This document shows positions 34,615 through 43,264 of a stretch of 64,000 nucleotides of DNA, piece after piece (the stretch's first letter is position 1; each line of letters starts with the position of its first letter). Position numbers and translations under genes: made by a program. The notes beneath the pieces are model-generated. The model worked only from the letters and a program-made list of their open reading frames with translations, had not been told where the DNA came from and searched no databases. Source of the DNA: an uncultured Mycoplasmatota bacterium (GTDB taxonomy: Bacteria > Bacillota_I > Bacilli_A > RF39 > UBA660); the NCBI GenBank assembly GCA_900552495.1, contig URZY01000001.1, positions 62,001 to 126,000 of the forward strand, written 5' to 3'.

Positions 34615-35200
34615 ACTTACTGTTCTAAGATTGATTTTGTCATTGGTTATTGTGGGATTGTTGTGTTTCCCATTTTATGAAGTTGGGTTGCAATTTCCAA
34701 CTTACACGATTGGTGGTGTAGCTGTTGAGTTACAATATATTATTTCAGGAGTGATATTTATTATTGCTAGTCTTACAGACTTTTTGGATGGATATTTGGC
34801 TCGCAAAAATAATCAAATTACTGATACTGGAAAGATGTTAGATGCAATTGCTGATAAGGTGTTAGTTAATTCTGTATTAATTATTTTAGCAGCACATCAG
34901 TTTATTCCTGTAATTATTCCTGTAGTTATTGTTTTGAGAGATATTGTTGTTAATGCAATAAAAATGGAGGCAGCAGGGAAGGGAAAGGTTGTTGCAGCTA
35001 TTGGTTCAGGAAAATTAAAAACAGCAACATTAATGGTTGGTACAACTTTAGCATTTTTCTACAATTTGCCATTTGCAATGTGGAATATTAGAGTTGACGA
35101 TTGCTTGCTATATATTGCATGTATTTTATCAATTATATCTGCTGTACAATATTTTAATATGAATAAAGAAATTATTTTTCCAAAAACAAAAAAGAATTAA
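34598..35200 (+). CDS. pgsA: CDP-diacylglycerol-glycerol-3-phosphate phosphatidyltransferase
   Basis: 200 aa membrane enzyme that makes phosphatidylglycerol phosphate, the first step to phosphatidylglycerol and cardiolipin. The CDP-alcohol phosphotransferase motif D-G-x2-A-R-x8-G-x3-D-x3-D lies in FLDGYLARKNNQ and TGKMLDAIADK (around residues 62-85). N-terminal PTKLTVLRLILS and several membrane helices fit PgsA. The ATG at 34598 follows AAAGGAG. The start lies inside the preceding gene, so the two are coupled. A terminator follows. Confidence 0.96.
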   Translation: MNLPTKLTVLRLILSLVIVGLLCFPFYEVGLQFPTYTIGGVAVELQYIISGVIFIIASLTDFLDGYLARKNNQITDTGKMLDAIADKVLVNSVLIILAAHQFIPVIIPVVIVLRDIVVNAIKMEAAGKGKVVAAIGSGKLKTATLMVGTTLAFFYNLPFAMWNIRVDDCLLYIACILSIISAVQYFNMNKEIIFPKTKKN

Positions 35201-35219
35201 TCAAAGAATTGTAAGTAGC

Positions 35220-35256
35220 AAAAATTCTCTTTTATTAGGGAATTTTTTATTTTTTG
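35220..35256 (+). terminator. Intrinsic terminator after pgsA
   Basis: AAAAATTCTC/GGGAATTTTT, ten pairs with one G-U, loop of 8 nt, then a T-rich tail. Confidence 0.82.
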
Positions 35257-35302
35257 GTATAAATTGGCTTAGATTTTAATAAAACAATTGTTCGAAAAGA
35301 TA

Positions 35303-35331
35303 TTGATTTTTCTTTTAAGATAAGTTACAAT
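35303..35331 (+). promoter_or_regulatory. Promoter of recA
   Basis: TTGATT (35303-35308), a 17-nt spacer and TACAAT (35326-35331). Confidence 0.72.
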
Positions 35332-35341
35332 GGTATTGTAA
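35325..35341 (+). promoter_or_regulatory. Palindrome over the recA -10 (operator candidate)
   Basis: TTACAAT GGT ATTGTAA is a perfect 7-bp inverted repeat with a 3-nt centre. It covers the -10 element and the probable start of transcription. The canonical Gram-positive LexA box (GAAC-N4-GTTC) is not present upstream of recA. Confidence 0.45.
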
Positions 35342-35361
35342 GTTATTTATTAGGAGGAAAT

Positions 35362-36405
35362 ATGAAAACAGTAACTGATAAAGATAAAGCTTTAGAGCAA
35401 GTATTAAATGATATAGAGAAACAGTTTGGTAAGGGATCTATTATGAAACTTGGTGATAGTAAACATACTAAGGTTGATGTTTGCTCTAGCGGTTGTCTTT
35501 CTTTAGATATTGCCTTAGGTGTAGGTGGATATCCACGTGGAAGAATTATTGAAATTTACGGTCCTGAGTCTAGCGGTAAGACGACATTTGCTTTGCAAGC
35601 AATCGCTGAACATCAAAAATTAGGTGGTAGAGCGGCTTTTATTGATGCAGAACATGCATTGGATCCCGTTTATGCAGAGAGACTTGGCGTGAATATTGAT
35701 GAACTTTTATTGTCACAACCTGATACTGGTGAGCAGGCTTTAGAAATTTGTGAGGCTCTTGTTAGAAGTGAAGCTGTAAGTATTATTGTAATTGATTCTG
35801 TTGCTGCACTTGTTCCACAAGCAGAAATTGATGGTGAAATGGGAGATTCTCATGTTGGATTACAGGCGAGGTTAATGTCACAAGCTTTAAGAAAATTATC
35901 TGGAACTATTAATAAAACAAAAACAACCTGTATTTTTATTAACCAATTACGTGAGAAGGTTGGTGTTATGTTTGGAAATCCTGAGACTACTCCTGGTGGT
36001 AGAGCACTTAAGTTTTATTCAACAATTAGGCTTGATATTCGCCGTAATGAACAGTTAAAAATGGGTGATGGAATAGTTGGTAATAAGACAACAATTAAGG
36101 TAGTTAAAAATAAGGTTGCCCCACCGTTTAAATCAGCAGTTGTTGATATAATGTATGGTGAAGGTGTTTCACGTGAGGGGGAAGTTATTGATTTAGCAGT
36201 TGAAGCCGGTATTGTGGAAAAAACAGGTGCTTGGTATTCTTATCAAGGCGAGAAGTTAGGTCAAGGGAAAGAAAACGTTAAATTGTTGTTAAAAGATACT
36301 CCAGAATTGCGAGATGAAATTGAACTTAAAGTAAGGAAATATTATGATATTGCTTTAGAAGTAAAGGATGATAAAGCTGCAAAAGCTGGAGCAAAAGACA
36401 AATAA
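35362..36405 (+). CDS. recA: Recombinase RecA
   Basis: 347 aa. RecA forms nucleoprotein filaments for strand exchange and triggers the SOS response. Walker A GPESSGKT is at 67-74, followed by the family motifs IDAEHALDP, VIDSVAALVP, INQLREKVGVMFGNPETTPGG and ALKFYSTIRLDIRR. A strong AGGAGG site lies 7 nt upstream. cinA, usually between pgsA and recA in Bacilli, is absent. The stop codon lies in the loop of the terminator. Confidence 0.99.
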   Translation: MKTVTDKDKALEQVLNDIEKQFGKGSIMKLGDSKHTKVDVCSSGCLSLDIALGVGGYPRGRIIEIYGPESSGKTTFALQAIAEHQKLGGRAAFIDAEHALDPVYAERLGVNIDELLLSQPDTGEQALEICEALVRSEAVSIIVIDSVAALVPQAEIDGEMGDSHVGLQARLMSQALRKLSGTINKTKTTCIFINQLREKVGVMFGNPETTPGGRALKFYSTIRLDIRRNEQLKMGDGIVGNKTTIKVVKNKVAPPFKSAVVDIMYGEGVSREGEVIDLAVEAGIVEKTGAWYSYQGEKLGQGKENVKLLLKDTPELRDEIELKVRKYYDIALEVKDDKAAKAGAKDK

Positions 36406-36422
36406 TTGTCTTTTCTTTTTTT
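36393..36422 (+). terminator. Terminator of recA with the stop codon in its loop
   Basis: AAAAGACAA/TTGTCTTTT, loop ATAA, then C and a T run. Confidence 0.9.
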
Positions 36423-36451
36423 GATTAACATAATATTTTTTAGGAGGCTGT

Positions 36452-37849
36452 ATGAAAAAGTTAAATGAAATTGTAGATTGTGAATATGACATTGATATAA
36501 TTGGAGTTGCCGATGATTCACGGAATGTGAGTGAAGGGTATTTGTTTGTAGCAACTAAGGGTTATTATGTTGATCATTTTGATTATATAGAAGATGCCAT
36601 AAATAATGGGGCTGTAGCAGTAATTGTTGATCGAAATGTAAAATTGAAAATTCCTACAATAGTGGTTGAGGATATCAATGATTATTATTTTGAGGTTTGT
36701 AAGAGATTCTATGATGTTAGTCCAAGTGATTTCTCCTTTATAGGAATTACTGGTACAGATGGGAAGACAACTACAGCGACAGTTGTTAGTCAACTTTTAA
36801 ATAAAGTAGAATTATGTGCTTATATTGGTACTAATGGTGTTCAAATAAACGACAGTTATTATCCAACAACAAATACTACTCCATGTGTAGGGGAACTATT
36901 TAAATGTTTAAAATTTATAAAAGAAAGAAATTGTAAATTGGTAGTTATGGAAGTGTCAAGTGAAGCTTTGCTTCACGAAAGATTGAAAGGCTTTAATTAT
37001 GATATGGTAGCATATACAAATATTACAGAAGATCATCTTAATATTCATAAAACTATTGATAATTATAGGGAATGTAAATTTAAATTATTGTCTTTATTAA
37101 AGCCAACTGGAATTGTTATTATAAACGGTGATGATAATAATTGTCGTATGATTGACAGTTGTAATTTACATACTTTTGGAATTAATAGTGACAATGAATA
37201 TGTTATAAGCAATGTAAATGAAATGTCTAATAGTGTTAAATTTAATTTGTGTACAAATGAAAATAAATATGAGATAGTTAGTCCGTTAAAAGGACAATAT
37301 AATGTTTATAATGTAGCGATGGCTTTTGTTATTTGTTTATTAAAAGGAATGAATCCTAGCGGTTTGATTGACGAAATTTCAAAATTAAAAGTAGTTAAAG
37401 GACGAAGAGAGTATTTAAATTTTGGGCAAGATTTTGATATTATATTAGATTATGCACATACATATAATGGAATAAAATGTTTACTTGAAAGTGTAAAAAA
37501 TTATAAAAAAATTATTACGATTACTGGGGCCGCAGGTGGCAGAGAAGTTGAAAAAAGGAGTAAAATTGGAAAGTTGATTTTAGATAAATCAACAATAGCG
37601 ATTTTTACAATGGACGATCCACGATATGAAGATGTTAATGATATCATTGATCAAATGGTTTCTAGTAGTGAGAAAAATTATATTAGAATTGTTGATCGAA
37701 AGACTGCGATTTTTAAGGGTTTAGAGTTAGCAGACAAAGAGAGTGTTGTTTTGGTAATTGGTAAAGGTAGAGATAATTATATGGCAATTGAAAATAGACG
37801 TGAAGAATATTCTGATTATGAAAGTATTAAGAATTTTTTTATTAAGTAG
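36452..37849 (+). CDS. murE: UDP-MurNAc-tripeptide synthetase MurE
   Basis: 465 aa Mur ligase that adds the third stem-peptide residue. The N-terminal substrate-binding domain has DDSRNVSEGYLFVATKG. The central ATP domain has GITGTDGKTTTA (about 98-109) and MEVSSEALLHERL. The C-terminal domain has DYAHTYNG, GAAGGREVEKRSK and TMDDPRYED. In meso-DAP enzymes the last motif is DNPR; here it is DDPR, with the Arg kept, so Lys or DAP specificity is not certain. AGGAGG precedes the start. It is not in an mra/dcw cluster. Confidence 0.93.
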   Translation: MKKLNEIVDCEYDIDIIGVADDSRNVSEGYLFVATKGYYVDHFDYIEDAINNGAVAVIVDRNVKLKIPTIVVEDINDYYFEVCKRFYDVSPSDFSFIGITGTDGKTTTATVVSQLLNKVELCAYIGTNGVQINDSYYPTTNTTPCVGELFKCLKFIKERNCKLVVMEVSSEALLHERLKGFNYDMVAYTNITEDHLNIHKTIDNYRECKFKLLSLLKPTGIVIINGDDNNCRMIDSCNLHTFGINSDNEYVISNVNEMSNSVKFNLCTNENKYEIVSPLKGQYNVYNVAMAFVICLLKGMNPSGLIDEISKLKVVKGRREYLNFGQDFDIILDYAHTYNGIKCLLESVKNYKKIITITGAAGGREVEKRSKIGKLILDKSTIAIFTMDDPRYEDVNDIIDQMVSSSEKNYIRIVDRKTAIFKGLELADKESVVLVIGKGRDNYMAIENRREEYSDYESIKNFFIK

Positions 37850-37850
37850 T

Positions 37851-37880
37851 TAAAGGCTTTAAGCTTTAAACCTTTTTCTT
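37851..37880 (+). terminator. Probable terminator after murE
   Basis: AAAGG/CCTTT outer stem and TTTAA/TTAAA inner stem, then a T-rich tail. Confidence 0.6.
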
Positions 37881-37884
37881 TTCC

Positions 37885-37914
37885 TTGACAATATTTGAAA
37901 TTGTATTCTACAAT
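37885..37914 (+). promoter_or_regulatory. Promoter of rny
   Basis: TTGACA (37885-37890), an 18-nt spacer and TACAAT (37909-37914), 46 nt before the start codon. Confidence 0.75.
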
Positions 37915-37960
37915 ATAATTAGATTAGAGGTTTAGTACCTGGTCTAGATGGAGGAATGTT

Positions 37961-39514
37961 ATGAATAATACAATGATCTCCATTTTACTTATAGCCGTTG
38001 GTTTACTAATCGGTTTTATTATAGCTTTTGTTATAAATAGTTTAAAAGTTAGTAAAGCATCTAAAAAGGCGGAATCTATGATTGCGAGTGCAAAAAAGGA
38101 AATAGAAAAAGCTAAAAGGGATGCTGCTATTGAACAAAAAGAAGAAGCTCATAAATTAAAGATGGATTTAGATAAGGAAATTCGTGAAAGAAAGGAAGAG
38201 TTAAAGGAATCTGAAAATAGATTATTACAACGTGAAGCTAATATTGATAAGCGTGATGAAATGTATCAAAAACGTGAGTTAGCATTAGATGAAAGAGAAG
38301 AAAAACTTTCTGAACGCCAAATTGAAATTCAAAATGAGAAAAGTAAAGTGGAGGAAATTAAAAAGGAACAATTAGATTTATTGGAAAAAATTTCAGGATT
38401 TAGCAAAGAAAAAGCTCGTGAACAAGTAATGAGTCAAGTTAGAGAAAACATGAGTAAGGAAATCGCTGAATATATCCACGAAAGAGAAAATGAAGCAAAA
38501 CTTCAGGCTGATAAGTCAGCTAGAGAGTATATTGTAAGTTCAATGCAGAGATATGCTGCTGATATTGCTAACGATCAGACTGTAACAGTTGTTGATTTAC
38601 CTACAGATGAAATGAAAGGGCGAATTATTGGTCGTGAGGGACGTAATATCCGTACAATAGAAGCAATTACCGGAGTAGATTTAATTATTGATGATACACC
38701 AGAAGCAGTGGTTTTATCTAGTTTTGATCCACTAAGAAGGGAAATTGCTAGAGTAACGCTTGAGAGTTTAATTAAGGATGGTAGAATTCATCCAACGAGA
38801 ATTGAAGAATTATACGATAAAGTTTGTAAAGATATGAAACAAAAGATTATTGAGTATGGACAAGAGGCTATATACGAGCTTGGGTTAACCAAGTTTGATC
38901 CAGCATTACTTGAGATTGTAGGAAAACTACACTTTAGAACAAGTTATGGTCAGAATGCTTTGCGTCATTCAATTGAAGTTGCTCAGTTGTCAGGTTTGAT
39001 AGCTGGTGAATTGGGAGAAAATGTTGCTTTGGCTAAGAGAGCAGGACTTTTGCATGACATTGGAAAAGCTATTGATCATGAAATCGAAGGAAGTCATGTT
39101 GATATTGGGGTAGATTTAGCTAAAAAGTATCGTGAAAATGAGGTTGTAATTAATGCAATTGCTTCGCATCATGGTGATACCGCTGCTAATAGTGTAATTG
39201 CTACAATAGTTGCTATTGCCGATGCGTTATCAGCATCTCGCCCTGGAGCCCGTAATGATTCACTAGAAAATTATATTAATAGACTTTCACAACTTGAAGA
39301 AGTTGGAAATGAAATTGCCGGAGTTGAAAAAACTTATGCGGTTCAAGCAGGACGTGAGTTAAGAGTAATTGTAAAACCTGAAGAGGTAGATGATTTAGAA
39401 GCTCATAAGATTGCTAGAGAAGTCAAAGAAAAAATTGAAAGTACAATGAAATATCCTGGAACTATTAAAATTACAGTTGTTCGTGAGACAAGAGCACAAG
39501 AAGAGGCTAAATAG
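37961..39514 (+). CDS. rny: Ribonuclease Y
   Basis: 517 aa membrane-anchored endoribonuclease that starts mRNA turnover in Bacillota. An N-terminal membrane helix (about 5-27) leads into a long coiled coil (to about 190). A KH domain follows (MKGRIIGREGRNIRTIEAITGVDLIIDDTPE), then an HD domain with LLHDIGKAIDHEIEGSHVDIG and ASHHGD. The C-terminus VKITV-like (TIKITVVRETRAQEEAK) is standard. GGAGG precedes the start. It comes shortly after recA as in B. subtilis, with murE between them. Confidence 0.98.
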   Translation: MNNTMISILLIAVGLLIGFIIAFVINSLKVSKASKKAESMIASAKKEIEKAKRDAAIEQKEEAHKLKMDLDKEIRERKEELKESENRLLQREANIDKRDEMYQKRELALDEREEKLSERQIEIQNEKSKVEEIKKEQLDLLEKISGFSKEKAREQVMSQVRENMSKEIAEYIHERENEAKLQADKSAREYIVSSMQRYAADIANDQTVTVVDLPTDEMKGRIIGREGRNIRTIEAITGVDLIIDDTPEAVVLSSFDPLRREIARVTLESLIKDGRIHPTRIEELYDKVCKDMKQKIIEYGQEAIYELGLTKFDPALLEIVGKLHFRTSYGQNALRHSIEVAQLSGLIAGELGENVALAKRAGLLHDIGKAIDHEIEGSHVDIGVDLAKKYRENEVVINAIASHHGDTAANSVIATIVAIADALSASRPGARNDSLENYINRLSQLEEVGNEIAGVEKTYAVQAGRELRVIVKPEEVDDLEAHKIAREVKEKIESTMKYPGTIKITVVRETRAQEEAK

Positions 39515-39531
39515 ATAGTCTCTTTTTTTTG
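39503..39531 (+). terminator. Terminator overlapping the rny stop codon
   Basis: AGAGGCTA/TAGTCTCT, eight pairs with one G-U, loop AATAGA, then seven T residues. Confidence 0.85.
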
Positions 39532-39567
39532 AAAAAATTTTCTTTTAGATAATAATATTAACAGGAG

Positions 39568-39936
39568 GTGATATATATTAATTGTGTTCAGTCGATTTTT
39601 TTCTTTTGGAAGATTGGTCAAACTGTAATGAATAGTAGAAATTATTGTTGGAATCCGGCATTAAAATTATCAACATTTTATTCATATAAATATGGTTTTA
39701 GTGAGTTGTTTTCAATTAGTAATGTTAGATATATGGAAAAATTTTATAAATGCTTTCCGATTTATTATGATGAACTTAATAAATTAACATTTGAACATTA
39801 TAAGCTTTTGGTTAATGTTTCTGATGTTACACGACGTTATTTTTATTATCGTGTGGCCTTGTTTTGTCGAAGTGGTGTAGTGGAATTGAGGCAATTTATT
39901 GGGGAAGATATGTATTTAAAGATAAAAAAAAGATAA
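39568..39936 (+). CDS. DUF1016 N-terminal-like fragment (YhcG-type)
   Basis: 122 aa. The segment FSISNVRYMEKFYKCFP followed by LTFEHYKLLVNVSDVTRRYFYYRVA and GVVELRQFIGE resembles the DUF1016 N-terminal domain of YhcG-type PDDEXK proteins (R-N-L-x-x-M-x-x-F-Y-x-x-F-P, then W-x-H-Y-x-x-L-L-x-I-x-D). The C-terminal nuclease domain is missing. A perfect AGGAGGTGAT at 39564-39573 has no ordinary start codon in frame at the right distance; GTG 39568 lies within it and the next ATG is 39628, inside the domain. It may use a rare start or be decaying. Confidence 0.5.
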   Translation: MIYINCVQSIFFFWKIGQTVMNSRNYCWNPALKLSTFYSYKYGFSELFSISNVRYMEKFYKCFPIYYDELNKLTFEHYKLLVNVSDVTRRYFYYRVALFCRSGVVELRQFIGEDMYLKIKKR

Positions 39937-39956
39937 CAATTTTAGTTGTTATCTTT
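39929..39956. terminator. Bidirectional terminator between the DUF1016 fragment and rnj
   Basis: AAAGATAACAA/TTGTTATCTTT, 11 pairs with a 6-nt loop. It contains the plus-strand stop and the last codons of the RNase J gene. Confidence 0.88.
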
Positions 39957-41633
39957 GTCTTTTTTTATATCTAAGATAATTGGTAGAATAATTGGTTTTC
40001 TACCTGTTAGATTGTAAATAAATGGATATAAGTTTTCTGTTAAATCATTTTTTAGATTGGCAAATGTTGAGCGTGGATCCTGAAGAGATAATTTAATTGA
40101 ATTTTCAGCTTTGGTTTCAATTTTGTGAATTAATTCTTCGTTTTCGTTTACTAAAATAAAGCCTCTTGTTGTAATATTAGGTTTAATTAGTAGTTCGCGC
40201 TTTTTCATATCAACATTAATAATTACTACTAAAATACCGTCATTAGCCATAATTTTGCGATCTTTTATGACAGCACTACCAATTTCGCCAATCCTGTTAC
40301 CGTCAACATAGATATCAGCTCCAGGCATACTTTCGCCTCTGGTAATAATGTGATTTTTTAAATTAAGTGTATCACCATTTTTTAAAATAAAAGTATTTTC
40401 CTTTGGGATACCACAACTAATACCAATATCAGCTTGCTTTTTTAGCATGCGGTAATCACCATGGAATGGCATTAAGTATTTTGGTTTTAATAAGCGAATC
40501 ATTAATTTTACCTCTTCTTCGTTGGCATGTCCAGATGTATGTAAATCGGCTAATGCATTATTGGTATAAACTTTAACGCCTTTTAAGTATAATTTGTTTA
40601 CTATTTTTGAAATACTTAATGCATTTCCTGGAATGGCACTTGATGAGAAGATTACAACGTCATCAGGACGTAGTTTGATCTGTTTATGAGTACCATTAGA
40701 AATTCTTGATAAGGCCGCTAGAGGTTCACCTTGACTTCCAGTACATAGTAATGTTACCTCATTTGGTTTTAAATTATTGGCTTCCTCTGGTGTTACTAGT
40801 AATTCTTTATGGTCGATATAACCACCATTAATAGAAATATTAATATTGTTTTCCATACTTCTTCCAAAGATGCATATTTTTCGGTTATGTTTGTAGCATG
40901 TTTCAAAGATGTGTTTAACACGATAAATGTTTGAAGCAAAAGTTGCAATAATAATACGGCTATTTTTACATTTATCAAACATTTCACCAAGTGTTTCATC
41001 TACAACTGATTCACTATTAGAAAATCCTTCATTTAGTGCGTTAGTAGAATCTCCAATCATTAAATCTACCCCATCTTCACCCAAGCAGGCCATTTTGTAT
41101 AAATCGGCCATTGGACCAACTGGGGTTAAATCAAATTTGTAATCTCCAGTTGTGCATATTCTTCCATCGGGCGTTTTAACGCTAATCCCATGTGAATCAG
41201 GTATAGAGTGAGTAGTTCTAAAAAACTCTATTTCAATCTCCTTAAATTTTAATTTTGTATTTTCAGTATAGACAAATAAATTATCATATCTGATATTACG
41301 ATCCTGTAATTTTACAGCAATTAATTCTTTAGCATGGTTAGGAGCGTAAATTGCAGGAATATTAATACTTTGAAGTAAAAAGGGAATTCCTCCAATGTGA
41401 TCTTCGTGACCATGAGTTATTAGTAAAGCTTTAATCTTGTTTTCATTTTCTTTTAAAAATGTAAAATCAGGTAAAACGTAGTCTACTCCCATAAGTTCAC
41501 TTTCTGGGAAACTAACACCGGCATCAATAATAACAATTGCGTCTTTATGCATTACACAATACATATTTTTTCCGACTTCTCCTAAACCACCTAAAACAAC
41601 TATTTTTGTTTCATTGGTTTTTTGATTATTCAT
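39942..41633 (-). CDS. rnj: Ribonuclease J
   Basis: 563 aa metallo-beta-lactamase/beta-CASP nuclease with 5' exonuclease and endonuclease activity on mRNA and rRNA. The zinc motif is THGHEDHIGG (73-82). Later motifs are RTTHSIPDSHGI, GDYKFDLTP, GRSMENNI, CTGSQGEPLAAL and TSGHANEEEVKLMIRLLKPKYLMPFHGDYRML. Length fits RNase J1/J2 (about 555). Together with rny next door it gives this stretch two central RNA-decay enzymes. J1 or J2 type cannot be told from sequence alone. Confidence 0.97.
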   Translation of the reverse strand: MNNQKTNETKIVVLGGLGEVGKNMYCVMHKDAIVIIDAGVSFPESELMGVDYVLPDFTFLKENENKIKALLITHGHEDHIGGIPFLLQSINIPAIYAPNHAKELIAVKLQDRNIRYDNLFVYTENTKLKFKEIEIEFFRTTHSIPDSHGISVKTPDGRICTTGDYKFDLTPVGPMADLYKMACLGEDGVDLMIGDSTNALNEGFSNSESVVDETLGEMFDKCKNSRIIIATFASNIYRVKHIFETCYKHNRKICIFGRSMENNINISINGGYIDHKELLVTPEEANNLKPNEVTLLCTGSQGEPLAALSRISNGTHKQIKLRPDDVVIFSSSAIPGNALSISKIVNKLYLKGVKVYTNNALADLHTSGHANEEEVKLMIRLLKPKYLMPFHGDYRMLKKQADIGISCGIPKENTFILKNGDTLNLKNHIITRGESMPGADIYVDGNRIGEIGSAVIKDRKIMANDGILVVIINVDMKKRELLIKPNITTRGFILVNENEELIHKIETKAENSIKLSLQDPRSTFANLKNDLTENLYPFIYNLTGRKPIILPIILDIKKDKDNN

Positions 41634-41683
41634 AAAAACTCCTTTCTTATATTTAAAAATTTATATAAAGAATTAACTCTAAA

Positions 41684-41712
41684 ATTATACTATAAAAATT
41701 TTTATTTGTCTA
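41684..41712 (-). promoter_or_regulatory. Promoter of rnj
   Basis: On the minus strand TAGACA (41707-41712), a 17-nt spacer and TATAAT (41684-41689). Confidence 0.75.
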
Positions 41713-41758
41713 GGTGTACTAATGTATTAATGTGAATATAATTTTACGAGCTTTGTCT

Positions 41759-41787
41759 TTGTAAATGTTGCTTATTTATGATAAAAT
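41759..41787 (+). promoter_or_regulatory. Promoter of ftsY
   Basis: TTGTAA (41759-41764), a 17-nt spacer and TAAAAT (41782-41787), 16 nt before the start codon. Confidence 0.65.
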
Positions 41788-41803
41788 GGAGATGGTGATA
41801 TAG

Positions 41804-42889
41804 ATGGGATTATTTAATAAGATTAAAAGTATGTTTCAGAAAAATGAAACGTTAGATGAAAATGAAATAAAGAAAAATAATTTAGATGAAAATAATATTC
41901 AGGAAGATTTAAATGAAACCGACACTAATATTGATAATGTAGATGAGTTGCAGTCTAAAAATAAAGATGTTAGAATCTATGAAAAAGGATTAACTAAATC
42001 ACGTCAAGGTTTTGTGTCTAAATTGGCTAATTTAACTAATAAGTATAGAAAAGTTACGGATGAGTATTTTGAAGAATTGGAAGAAATTCTAATTATGGCG
42101 GATATTGGTGTTAATACTGTTATGGAATTTATTGATCGCCTGAGAGATAGAGTTCAAAAAGAGAAATTAGAAGATCCAGAAATGCTTAAGGAAATAATAG
42201 TTGATGAGTTATTTATTATTTATGTAAATGATTCTGTATTAACTAGTAAAATTACTTATAATGATAATGGACCAACGGCTATATTGTTTGTTGGGGTTAA
42301 TGGGGTTGGAAAAACAACAACTATTGGAAAGATTGGGTATCAATTAAAAAAGGAAGGAAAGAAAATTCTATTAGTAGCAGCAGATACTTTTAGAGCTGGA
42401 GCGACAGCCCAACTTAGAGAATGGAGCGAAAAAATAGGTGTTGGGTTTTATGGAAAAGAAGAAGGGGCTGATCCAGCGAGTGTTGTTTTTGATGGATTAG
42501 AAAAGGCAAAGAAAGAAGAATATGATGTCGTTTTAATAGATACAGCAGGAAGACTACAAAATAAGGTTAATTTAATGAAAGAACTTGAGAAAATGAATAA
42601 AGTAATTGATGGACAGATAGAAGGTGGAACGACAGAAACTTTATTAGTGATTGATGCTACAACTGGTCAAAATGGGATTAGTCAAGCAAAGGCATTTAAA
42701 GAAATTACAAATATAACAGGTATTGTATTAACAAAGTTGGATGGAACTGCAAAGGGTGGAATAGTTCTTGCTATAAAGGAATCAGTAGGAATACCTGTGA
42801 AGTATATTGGGCTTGGTGAAACAAAAGATGATTTACAAGTATTTGATATTGAAAAATATATTTATGGATTATTTAAAGATATGATGTAG
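41804..42889 (+). CDS. ftsY: Signal recognition particle receptor FtsY
   Basis: 361 aa. FtsY docks SRP-ribosome complexes at the membrane and pairs its GTPase with Ffh. An amphipathic N-terminal helix MGLFNKIKSMF and an acidic A region of about 50 residues precede the NG domain. GTPase motifs are GVNGVGKT (164-171), DTFRAGATAQL, DTAGRLQNK and TKLDGTAKGG. The start follows GGTGAT. It heads a short-spaced group with a membrane protein and ylxM, with ffh further downstream. Confidence 0.98.
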   Translation: MGLFNKIKSMFQKNETLDENEIKKNNLDENNIQEDLNETDTNIDNVDELQSKNKDVRIYEKGLTKSRQGFVSKLANLTNKYRKVTDEYFEELEEILIMADIGVNTVMEFIDRLRDRVQKEKLEDPEMLKEIIVDELFIIYVNDSVLTSKITYNDNGPTAILFVGVNGVGKTTTIGKIGYQLKKEGKKILLVAADTFRAGATAQLREWSEKIGVGFYGKEEGADPASVVFDGLEKAKKEEYDVVLIDTAGRLQNKVNLMKELEKMNKVIDGQIEGGTTETLLVIDATTGQNGISQAKAFKEITNITGIVLTKLDGTAKGGIVLAIKESVGIPVKYIGLGETKDDLQVFDIEKYIYGLFKDMM

Positions 42890-42898
42890 GTGATTCTT

Positions 42899-43264
42899 AT
42901 GACAAAGAAAGAGATAAAAGGAAAAGAAAACAAGATAAAGAAAAAAACAAAAGGTGCAAAATTACTGGAGGAAATGCCAGGAGAAGAAAAATATCAGGGA
43001 ATTAGTCCTATCAATAGGTTTAATATTTTATTTGCTGATTTACAATTTATATTTACAATTTTCACTTTGATATGTTTTGTTTGGTATTTGTTTAATGATA
43101 AAGTATGGGATGTATTACAGTTTGTTTTAGCGATTACCTTATTTATTATTGGTTATAACAATAAAATTATTTATAATAAATCAAAGAAGGCCTATTTTTA
43201 TTATGCTTGTGGGGCAATTATTTTAGTTTTGGAAATTCTTACATTAATTTTAGAGGTGATTTAA
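42899..43264 (+). CDS. Small membrane protein in the SRP locus
   Basis: 121 aa, not recognised. A lysine-rich cytoplasmic N-terminus (KKEIKGKENKIKKKTKG) is followed by three predicted membrane helices: LQFIFTIFTLICFVWYLF, VLQFVLAITLFIIGY and YYACGAIILVLEILTLIL. The ATG at 42899 with AGGTGATT is chosen over a GTG inside that site. The stop overlaps the ylxM start (TAATG), so it is coupled to ylxM. Its place between ftsY and ylxM suggests a membrane-targeting accessory role, which is inference. Confidence 0.65.
   Translation: MTKKEIKGKENKIKKKTKGAKLLEEMPGEEKYQGISPINRFNILFADLQFIFTIFTLICFVWYLFNDKVWDVLQFVLAITLFIIGYNNKIIYNKSKKAYFYYACGAIILVLEILTLILEVI

Noticed and set aside
35260..35325. LexA/SOS box upstream of recA
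   Set aside because: TTGTTCGAAAAG is present, but there is no second half-site at the required spacing.
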